Source of the DNA: Opitutia bacterium UBA957 | Lineage (GTDB): Bacteria > Verrucomicrobiota > Verrucomicrobiia > Opitutales > UBA953 | Assembly: GCA_002293065.1 (NCBI GenBank) | Contig: DBCN01000103.1 | Location: 7,771 to 18,852, forward strand | Direction: 5' to 3' | DNA length: 11,082 nt | The notes under the pieces: model-generated | The model's input: the letters and a program-made list of their open reading frames with translations, nothing else | What the model was told of the DNA's origin: nothing | The model's database searches: none | In this document: positions 6,230-11,082 of the stretch, one piece after another | Layout: the number at the start of each line of letters is the position of its first letter | Position numbering within the stretch: position 1 is the first letter of the stretch | Translations under genes and position numbers: made by a program

Positions 6230-7169
6230 GGGCCTTGATAGGCTGCTGGTCGGCGGCGTCGCAGAGTCGTCCCGCGCCCTTGGCGATGGTGCCGAGGGCG
6301 GTCAGCGGCGTCCCGGGGAAGGTTTTGGCGAAGGTCGCCTCGATGAAGTCAGCCTGGTCGGCTCGCACCGCGAAGAGGAGTTCGTAGTCCTCGCCGTCCT
6401 GCAGGGCGTGTTCGAGGGCGGGTTTGCCATCCTGGCGGGCGAGCTTGGTGGCGGCTTCGGAAATCGGCAGCTTCTTCAGGTCCACCAGGGCGTCCAGTTT
6501 GGGGCCGAGCAGGCCGGGTAGGTCCTTGCCGAGGCCATCGGAAAGGTCGGTGCACGCGGTGACGGCGCCTTGGCCGCAGAGCCATTCGCCTTCGGCGAGC
6601 CGGGCCTGGAAGTTCAGGTGGTGTCCGTAGATCGAGCCACCGAGGTGACCGGTCACGAAAAGCACGTCGCCCACTTGGGCGCTGCGGCGGGTGAGCACGC
6701 GGTAGGCGAAGCCCTGGACGGCCAGCGTGGCGCTGAAGGTGCCCGGGGCGGTGCGGCAGACGTCACCACCGACGAGCTTCAGGCCAGCGCGCGCGGCCGC
6801 GCGGCCGGCGCCGTGGGCGAAGTCCTCGAGCCATTTTGCTTCGACGTCCGGCCCCATGAGGATCGAAAGCAGCGCATCCCCCGGGGTCGCCCCGGCGGCG
6901 GCGAGGTCGCTGAGGTTGCGTTGGATGAGTTTGGCGCCGGCTTTCTCGCCGGAGCAGGCAAGGTCGAAGTGGCGACCGAAGACGACGGAGTCGATGGTGG
7001 CGACGCGGAAGGGGCGCTCCTGGCCGGCCGGGAAGATGGCGCAGTCGCCGCCGGGTCCTGCGGGGAAAGGTGGGCAGGCGTCGGCCAAGGCGGCGACGAA
7101 ACGGTCGATGATTTCACCTTCGGTCAACTTGCCGACGCTGTGTTCGCTTTGCTTCGTGAAGACGCCCAT
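6207..7169 (-). CDS. thiL: Thiamine-monophosphate kinase
   Basis: ThiL phosphorylates thiamine monophosphate with ATP to make the cofactor thiamine diphosphate. This copy has 320 residues, normal for the family. Seen motifs are GPGGDCAIF (38-45), ATIDSVVFGRHF (57-68), RNLSDLAAAGATP (84-96), VGGDVCR (133-139), TDLSDGLGKDL (207-217) and GEDYELLF (259-266). Together they cover the Asp-rich Mg-ATP and thiamine phosphate sites of the PurM-like fold. The first Asp of the usual GDD signature is Gly here (G41, D42), and GGDTTR is GGDVCR, so it is a divergent member. A ribosome-binding site (AAGGA, 7176-7180) precedes the ATG at 7169. It lies 69 bases after the CPBP protease gene at the end of the pyrB row. 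Its last codons form half of a strong hairpin. Confidence 0.87.
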   Translation of the reverse strand: MGVFTKQSEHSVGKLTEGEIIDRFVAALADACPPFPAGPGGDCAIFPAGQERPFRVATIDSVVFGRHFDLACSGEKAGAKLIQRNLSDLAAAGATPGDALLSILMGPDVEAKWLEDFAHGAGRAAARAGLKLVGGDVCRTAPGTFSATLAVQGFAYRVLTRRSAQVGDVLFVTGHLGGSIYGHHLNFQARLAEGEWLCGQGAVTACTDLSDGLGKDLPGLLGPKLDALVDLKKLPISEAATKLARQDGKPALEHALQDGEDYELLFAVRADQADFIEATFAKTFPGTPLTALGTIAKGAGRLCDAADQQPIKAQGFSHFG

Positions 7170-7175
7170 GGTGCA

Positions 7176-7180
7176 TCCTT
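7176..7180 (-). promoter_or_regulatory. Ribosome-binding site of thiL
   Basis: On the minus strand AAGGA lies 6 bases before the ATG at 7169. It supports that start over downstream alternatives and is one of the few recognisable Shine-Dalgarno sites here. Confidence 0.55.
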
Positions 7181-7238
7181 GATGGAGGTATTTCCATCGG
7201 TCCGCAACCCTCCGCTCGAGGAAACGCGCGGGCGGCGC

Positions 7239-8174
7239 TCAGAACTGCGTCGACGCGTTCGGCGCGATGATCAGCCAGATGAAGGTGATCAGGTTGAAGA
7301 GCATATGGACGCCGATGCAGGTCAGCAGGCCATAGCGGTCGCGGAAGATGCACTGCACGGCACCGAAGGCGGCGAGGGGCAGGAAGGCCGAGAGGCTGCC
7401 GTGGATGAGGGCGAAGGCCACGCCGGTCAGGACGATGGCGTAGCCGCGCGGTAGCCAGCCCTTGAGCAACGGATAGAACATGCCGCGGAAGGCGAGTTCC
7501 TCGGCGATGGGGGCGCCGATGACGATCGAAAGGCCAAAGAACAGGATGGGCGTCCATGGTCCGGACCAGTCGTAGTCCGCCACCATCTTGACCACGGTTT
7601 GCGGCTCGTCGGGCAAGACCTGCCCCTGGAGTTCGCAGAAATAGTAGAAGAGTTTCCAGATCAACCCGGCGGCGATGGCCAAGGCGACGATCGACAGGTA
7701 GCTCTTGAGCAAGGTGCGCACGTCGAAGACCCTTCCCGCCAAGCGGATTTCATCCACGCCATCGGTTGGTTCGGCGGGCGCTGCTTCGCCGGACGGGCTC
7801 GCGGTGGGGGCCCAATGGATGGTGCCGGGGGCGGCCAAGGTGAAGACGACGAGCGTCAGCGTGGCCAAGCCTTGGCCGGTCAGGCTCGCGACCCCTTGGG
7901 CGAGCATGCCGGTCCCGAAGAGGCTCGCGGTGCTGCTCAAGATGACGCCGGCCCCCGCCATGCAGACGAGGAAGATGATGATCGGCGCCGGTGAGAGGAG
8001 GAACGTCATGACCTGCACGGTCCAGGTCGGCAGGCCACGGCTGAAGATCCGCCGCGGGTGGTCCACCGCGGGATGGGCGAGGCCGCGCGTCAGGTACCAA
8101 GCCCCCGCCAGCGCGGTGAGCAGCGCCCAAGCGATGAAGAGGTGATCGCGCCAGCCGAGGGGAGGCGTATCCAT
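7239..8174 (-). CDS. CPBP family intramembrane glutamic endopeptidase
   Basis: This is a 311-residue polytopic membrane protein of the CPBP (Abi, CaaX-protease and bacteriocin-processing) family. The motifs are clear: EELAFRGMFYPLL (225-237) with E225, E226 and R230; FALIHGS (254-260) with H258; and GVHMLFNLITF (288-298) with H290 and N294. Hydrophobic stretches precede them at about 12-28, 52-85, 92-118 and 157-178. A Pro/Ala/Glu-rich loop lies near 121-140. The N-terminal 200 residues make it longer than minimal members. Family roles include prenyl-protein processing, self-immunity to bacteriocins and signalling proteolysis; the substrate here is unknown. Its ATG directly abuts the TAA of the pyrC-like gene, with no good ribosome-binding site, so its translation is probably coupled to pyrBC. 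Whether this coupling has meaning for pyrimidine metabolism is open. Confidence 0.88.
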   Translation of the reverse strand: MDTPPLGWRDHLFIAWALLTALAGAWYLTRGLAHPAVDHPRRIFSRGLPTWTVQVMTFLLSPAPIIIFLVCMAGAGVILSSTASLFGTGMLAQGVASLTGQGLATLTLVVFTLAAPGTIHWAPTASPSGEAAPAEPTDGVDEIRLAGRVFDVRTLLKSYLSIVALAIAAGLIWKLFYYFCELQGQVLPDEPQTVVKMVADYDWSGPWTPILFFGLSIVIGAPIAEELAFRGMFYPLLKGWLPRGYAIVLTGVAFALIHGSLSAFLPLAAFGAVQCIFRDRYGLLTCIGVHMLFNLITFIWLIIAPNASTQF

Positions 8175-9485
8175 TTACTTCGCCGGTTGGCCGTCCTTGG
8201 TGACGAGCTTACCGCCGACGAACGTCGAGCGGATGCGTCCCTTGAGCGTACGACCGAGGAGCGGGTTGTTGCCCGAGTTCGAAAGCAAGGTCTTGGCCGA
8301 AGGCTTCCACGTCGCCTTCGGGTCGATGAGCACGAGGTCCGCATGCCCGCCGATGCGGAGCGTCCCGGCGTCGAGGCCGAGCGCGCGGGCCGGGCCGCAG
8401 GTCAAGCGCTGCAGCAGGAGGTTCAGGTCGGCGTGCCCGTCGGCCACGATGGCTTCGTAGGCGGCGGAGAAGGCCGTTTCGAGGGTCGCGGCGCCGAACG
8501 GTGCGAGGTCGAACTCGCAGTCCTTCTCCGTCGCCGTGCAGGGGGAATGGTCGGAGCAGATGGCGTCGATCGTCCCGTCGACGAGCGCCGCGATGAGCGC
8601 TTGGCGGTCGGCCTCTTCGCGCAGGGGCGGGTTGAGCTTGAGGCACGTGTCGTACTGGGCGAGCGCGGCGTCGGTGAGCAGCAGGTGGAGCGCGGAGACC
8701 TCGGCGGTGACGGAGGCCTGGGCGGCCTTGGCGCGGCGGACGATGTCGGCTGAGCCGCCGGAGGACAGGTGCTGAAGGTGGATGCGGGCCTTGGTGAGTC
8801 CGGCGAGGACGCAGTCGCTCGAGACGACGATTTCTTCGGCGGCGCGGGGGTAGCCGCGGAGGCCGAGACGAAGGGACCAAGCGCCTTCATGCATCTGGGC
8901 GCCATCGGTCATGCTGCTGTCTTGGCAATGGTCGAGCACGACGAGGTCGAACATCGCGGCATACTCGAGCGCACGACGCATGATTTCGTTGTTCTGCACG
9001 CCCGAGGTCGTGTCGGTCACGGCGACGACGCCCGCCTTCTTGAGCGAGCCGATCGGCGCGAGGGCCTTGCCTTCGTGGCCCTTGGTCAAGGTGCCGGCGG
9101 GCAAGACGCGGACCGAAGCATCGCGTTCGCAGAGTTCGCGGATGAGTTGGATCGTACCGACGTTGTCCGCGGCCGGAAGGGAGTCGGGCATCGTCACGAC
9201 GGACGTGAAGCCACCGGCGGCGGCCGCGAGGGTGCCGGCGCGGATGCTTTCGCGGGCGCCGCGGCCCGGTTCACCGAGGCGGCAGTTGAGGTCGACGAAG
9301 CCGGGGGCGAGGATGAGGCCGGCGGCGTCGATGACCTGGGCGCGGGCTTGGTCGGACTTCGACAGCTTGTCGACGAAGCGACCATCCTTGGCGAAGACCT
9401 CGCCGCGGGCGTCGTCGCGGCCGATCGACGGGTCGATCACGCGGGCGCCGCGGATCCAGAGAGGGGTGTGTTCGGCGGTGTTCAT
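8175..9485 (-). CDS. pyrC: Dihydroorotase-like protein, probably catalytically inactive (PyrC' type)
   Basis: This 436-residue amidohydrolase-fold protein is of the class I dihydroorotase family. An active enzyme would close carbamoyl-aspartate to dihydroorotate. The usual DxHxHLREPG loop reads DLNCRLGEPG (65-74): both zinc-binding histidines are gone (N67, R69), and the substrate-binding Arg is G71. The MPNT motif is MPDS, so the second substrate residue is D101. Other ligand positions remain: H186 in LDHCQD, H236 or H239 in RIHLQHLSSGG, and D312 in SDHSPC. This is the pattern of the non-catalytic PyrC' of Pseudomonas, which forms a structural complex with aspartate transcarbamoylase. The gene overlaps pyrB by 4 bases (ATGA), as expected for such a partner. 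A functional PyrC should exist elsewhere. Family is certain; inactivity is a strong inference. The symbol is used in the family sense. Confidence 0.9.
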   Translation of the reverse strand: MNTAEHTPLWIRGARVIDPSIGRDDARGEVFAKDGRFVDKLSKSDQARAQVIDAAGLILAPGFVDLNCRLGEPGRGARESIRAGTLAAAAGGFTSVVTMPDSLPAADNVGTIQLIRELCERDASVRVLPAGTLTKGHEGKALAPIGSLKKAGVVAVTDTTSGVQNNEIMRRALEYAAMFDLVVLDHCQDSSMTDGAQMHEGAWSLRLGLRGYPRAAEEIVVSSDCVLAGLTKARIHLQHLSSGGSADIVRRAKAAQASVTAEVSALHLLLTDAALAQYDTCLKLNPPLREEADRQALIAALVDGTIDAICSDHSPCTATEKDCEFDLAPFGAATLETAFSAAYEAIVADGHADLNLLLQRLTCGPARALGLDAGTLRIGGHADLVLIDPKATWKPSAKTLLSNSGNNPLLGRTLKGRIRSTFVGGKLVTKDGQPAK

Positions 9486-10423
9486 CGGGCGATGGCTCCG
9501 GTGCAGAGGTGAAGGACGGCCATGCGGACGGCGACGCCGTTGCGGACCTGCTCGAGGATGACCGAGCGGGGGCCGTCGGCGACTTCGCTTTCGACTTCGA
9601 CGCCGCGGTTGATCGGGCCGGGGTGCATGACGATGGCCTCGGGCTTGAGCCAGGCGGCGCGCTCGGCGTTGAGGCCGAACTGCGACGTGTATTCACCGAG
9701 CGAGGGGAAGTGGGTCGTCGTCTGGCGCTCGTGTTGGATGCGCAGGAGCATCACCGCATCGGCGCCGGAGAGGGCCTTCTTGAGGTCGTGCACGATGCGG
9801 ACTTGCGGGTAGGCCTCCTTGAGCGTGGCGGGGACGAGCGTGGCGGGGCCGGCGAGGGTGACCTCGGCGCCGAGCTTGGTCAGGCAAAGGATGTTCGAGC
9901 GGGCGACGCGGCTGAAGAGGATGTCTCCGAGGATGGTGACCTTGAGTCCCTGGACCTTGCCGAAGCGCTGGCGGATGGTGAAGGCGTCGAGCAGGGCTTG
10001 CGTGGGGTGCTCATGGGCACCGTCGCCGGCGTTCACCACCGAGATGTCGAGGGCGTTCCCGAGGTAGCGGGCGGCCCCGGCCGAGGAGTGGCGCATGACG
10101 ATGGCATCCACGCCCATGGCGCGGATGTTCAGGGCCGTGTCGCGGAGGGTCTCGCCCTTCACCAGCGACGAGGCGGTGGTGTTGATGGAGACGACTTCGG
10201 CGCCGAGCTTCTTGGCGGAGATCTCGAAGGCCGTGCGGGTGCGCGTGCTGGGCTCGAGGAAGAGGTTCACGACGGTCCGACCACGCATCAGGTCGAGCCC
10301 CTTGCCGGGCGCGAGGGCGGGCAGGAAGCGGTCGGCCTGACGGAAAAGGAGTTCGATCTCGGCTCGGGAGAGTTCCTCGATGCCCGTGAGGTCTTTTTTC
10401 GTCCAGGATTCTTGTTTGGCCAT
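9482..10423 (-). CDS. pyrB: Aspartate carbamoyltransferase catalytic subunit
   Basis: PyrB transfers the carbamoyl group of carbamoyl phosphate to aspartate, the committed step of pyrimidine synthesis, in the cytoplasm. This copy has 313 residues. Carbamoyl-phosphate-binding motifs are FLEPSTRTRTAFE (55-67, STRTR at 59-63), SLVKGETLRDT (86-96, K89), RHSSAGA (111-117) and HEHPTQALLD (137-146). Aspartate-domain motifs are GDILFSRVARSN (166-177, R172), LLRIQHERQ (226-234, R228 and Q230) and MHPGPINRGVE (266-276). All key residues are intact. With no regulatory PyrI in view and a degenerate dihydroorotase overlapping its stop, it probably belongs to the large class of transcarbamoylases built as PyrB plus PyrC'. 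A candidate promoter lies 43-70 bases upstream of the ATG. No Shine-Dalgarno sequence and no recognisable PyrR-type attenuator are visible. Confidence 0.96.
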   Translation of the reverse strand: MAKQESWTKKDLTGIEELSRAEIELLFRQADRFLPALAPGKGLDLMRGRTVVNLFLEPSTRTRTAFEISAKKLGAEVVSINTTASSLVKGETLRDTALNIRAMGVDAIVMRHSSAGAARYLGNALDISVVNAGDGAHEHPTQALLDAFTIRQRFGKVQGLKVTILGDILFSRVARSNILCLTKLGAEVTLAGPATLVPATLKEAYPQVRIVHDLKKALSGADAVMLLRIQHERQTTTHFPSLGEYTSQFGLNAERAAWLKPEAIVMHPGPINRGVEVESEVADGPRSVILEQVRNGVAVRMAVLHLCTGAIAR

Positions 10424-10462
10424 GCTGGGTAGGTGCGTGGCCCCAACGAAGTTAGGACCATT

Positions 10463-10486
10463 GGGAAAGTGGGGAGGGGGAGGGGG
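10463..10486 (+). other. Potential G-quadruplex motif within the pyrB promoter spacer
   Basis: Four G-tracts lie close together on the plus strand: 10463-10465, 10471-10474, 10476-10480 and 10482-10486, with loops of 5, 1 and 1 bases. This satisfies the usual G3N1-7 pattern. The strand is the template for pyrB. Confidence 0.5.
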
Positions 10487-10493
10487 TTGGCAA
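10466..10493 (-). promoter_or_regulatory. Candidate pyrB promoter
   Basis: On the minus strand TTGCCA (10488-10493) is followed after 16 bases by CACTTT (10466-10471). This is the same layout as upstream of DUF5069 (TTGCCA-16-TACTTT). Transcription would begin near 10459, leaving a leader of about 36 bases. The spacer is almost pure C on this strand. The -10 box is weak, so the main support is the shared arrangement. Confidence 0.35.
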
Positions 10494-10565
10494 GTGCATT
10501 AACTCAAAGGGGGGCCGGGAACCGGAGAGGGATGGCCGGAAAAGGGGGTTCAGTGCAAAGATGAG

Positions 10566-10582
10566 CGCGGCTGAAGGCCGCG
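10566..10582. repeat. Short palindrome, 6-bp stem
   Basis: CGCGGC (10566-10571) and GCCGCG (10577-10582) pair across the loop TGAAG. It is the first of a series of small GC hairpins in this gap and has no T-tract. Confidence 0.5.
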
Positions 10583-10593
10583 AGGGGACAAGT

Positions 10594-10609
10594 TGACATG
10601 GTGACATGG
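10594..10609 (+). repeat. Tandem 8-base direct repeat
   Basis: TGACATGG occurs twice head to tail with no gap. It lies just after GGGGACAAG, the reverse complement of the CTTGTCCCC word found at 10815 and 10839. Confidence 0.5.
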
Positions 10610-10617
10610 GGTTGTGT

Positions 10618-10632
10618 CGCCGCTTTGCGGCG
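10618..10632. repeat. Short palindrome, 6-bp stem with TTT loop
   Basis: CGCCGC (10618-10623) pairs perfectly with GCGGCG (10627-10632) across a three-base loop. Confidence 0.5.
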
Positions 10633-10650
10633 TGGCATTGTTTGAGGTAG

Positions 10651-10671
10651 GGACAGCACTGCGTGCTGTCC
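10651..10671. repeat. 9-bp perfect palindrome
   Basis: GGACAGCAC (10651-10659) pairs perfectly with GTGCTGTCC (10663-10671) across the loop TGC. It is the strongest hairpin of the gap. No T-run follows on either strand, so a terminator is not clearly indicated; a repetitive palindromic element is an alternative. Confidence 0.6.
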
Positions 10672-10779
10672 TAGTTGCATCTTAACAGCGGGGATAGCGG
10701 ATGGAGGGGATGGGGGATGATGCAGCGCAAAGGTGCAAAACGGCCTACGGCCTGTGCAAACGTGCAAAAGTTTGCGGAG

Positions 10780-10800
10780 GGCGCGGCGAAGCCACGCGCC
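10780..10800. repeat. Bulged palindrome near the trpA end
   Basis: GGCGC (10780-10784) and GGC (10785-10787) pair with GCC (10791-10793) and GCGCC (10796-10800) around a GAA loop, with a two-base bulge at 10794-10795. Lying about 50 bases past the trpA stop on its strand, it could help end trpA transcription. Confidence 0.45.
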
Positions 10801-10851
10801 TACCTGTGATTCCCCTTGTCCCCGTGTCCCCTTGCCAACTTGTCCCCTAAC

Positions 10852-11082
10852 TTACAGTCCCTTCAACTCCCTGACCTTCGCGCCGATGGCGGCGGCGGCT
10901 TCGGAGCGCTTGTCCTTGTGCGCGGCGATGACGTTGACGAGGGCGCTGCCCACGACGACGCCATCGGCGACTTTGCCGACGGCCTGGACGTGTGCGGCGC
11001 TCGAGATGCCGAAACCGACGCAGATGGGCAGGGCAGTGTGCTTCTTGATCTCGGCCACGGCCGAGGAGAGGTTGGCGGCGAG
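10852..11082 (-). CDS. trpA: Tryptophan synthase alpha subunit, C-terminal part (5' end outside window)
   Basis: The last 76 residues of TrpA are visible and end in a TAA at 10852-10854. TrpA cleaves indole-3-glycerol phosphate to indole and glyceraldehyde-3-phosphate; the indole is passed to TrpB. The seen segment holds the family's C-terminal signature: HTALPICVGFGISSAAHV, the phosphate-binding and last barrel strand region, then ADGVVVGSALVNVI. The chain ends in a helix (AAAAIGAKVRELKGL) as usual. The frame is open to the window edge, and catalytic Glu and Asp residues lie outside. The gene is separated from pyrB by a 428-base repeat-rich gap, so cotranscription with pyrB is doubtful. Confidence 0.93.
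   Translation of the reverse strand, partial: LAANLSSAVAEIKKHTALPICVGFGISSAAHVQAVGKVADGVVVGSALVNVIAAHKDKRSEAAAAIGAKVRELKGL

Larger units (their letters stand above)
10424..10851. other. 428-base non-coding gap rich in palindromes and short repeats
   Basis: No credible gene is present. The gap contains a G-rich pyrB promoter area, four short hairpins, four copies of GTGCAAA (10553, 10733, 10754 and 10762), and a tandem TGACATGG pair (10594-10609). It also has copies of CTTGTCCCC at 10815 and 10839, with its reverse complement at 10584. Composition is unlike the coding DNA on either side. It may be decayed mobile or repeat DNA. Confidence 0.7.

Noticed and set aside
10396..10461. Possible leader peptide starting at the ATG at 10461 and overlapping the pyrB start
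   Set aside because: It has no ribosome-binding site, no pyrimidine-sensing run pattern, and an out-of-frame continuation far into pyrB. It is best explained by chance.
10504..10767. 87-codon open frame on the minus strand in the trpA-pyrB gap
   Set aside because: It is made of the palindromes and repeated words, has no ribosome-binding site and resembles no protein.

Overview
The window is GC-rich, densely coding DNA that looks like a chromosome segment of a Verrucomicrobiota bacterium, perhaps Opitutales-like, with Planctomycetota a less likely alternative. This rests on protein families typical of that superphylum: a twin-arginine-signal Gfo/Idh/MocA oxidoreductase, a DUF5069 protein and a fused MFS/spermidine synthase. 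The phylum assignment is inference. There are no rRNA or tRNA genes, CRISPR arrays, transposases or clear phage structural genes.

Layout. (1) Positions 1-4497, minus strand, read right to left: SGNH/GDSL hydrolase, MFS exporter, Tat-exported Gfo/Idh/MocA oxidoreductase, and the N-terminal membrane part of a fused MFS/spermidine synthase that runs off the left edge. Gaps are 59, 65 and 117 bases. (2) Positions 4608-6189, plus strand: a DUF5069 protein, then two small unrecognised membrane proteins with their own candidate promoter. (3) Positions 6207-10423, minus strand: pyrB, a pyrC-like gene, a CPBP intramembrane protease and thiL. pyrB and pyrC overlap by ATGA, pyrC and the protease abut as TAA|ATG, and thiL follows after 69 bases. 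(4) Positions 10424-10851: a 428-base non-coding gap packed with short palindromes and repeated words. (5) Positions 10852-11082, minus strand: the 3' end of trpA.

How the genes work together. PyrB (aspartate transcarbamoylase) is complete and has its catalytic motifs. The adjacent dihydroorotase-like protein has lost the HxH metal ligands and both substrate-binding residues. It is therefore probably the non-catalytic partner that some bacteria use to assemble the PyrB holoenzyme, and an active PyrC should be encoded elsewhere. ThiL (thiamine-phosphate kinase) and TrpA (tryptophan synthase alpha) are further housekeeping biosynthesis genes. The left cluster looks like cell-envelope and carbohydrate handling (export, ester hydrolysis, sugar oxidoreduction), but its substrates cannot be read from sequence.

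Translation signals are unusual. Several genes have C-rich leaders with no Shine-Dalgarno sequence. DUF5069 may be leaderless. Clear purine-rich sites precede only the first small membrane protein gene and thiL. The main points for a second look are the degenerate dihydroorotase, the two-gene membrane cassette, the palindrome-rich gap, and the 12-bp inverted repeat formed from the last codons of thiL.
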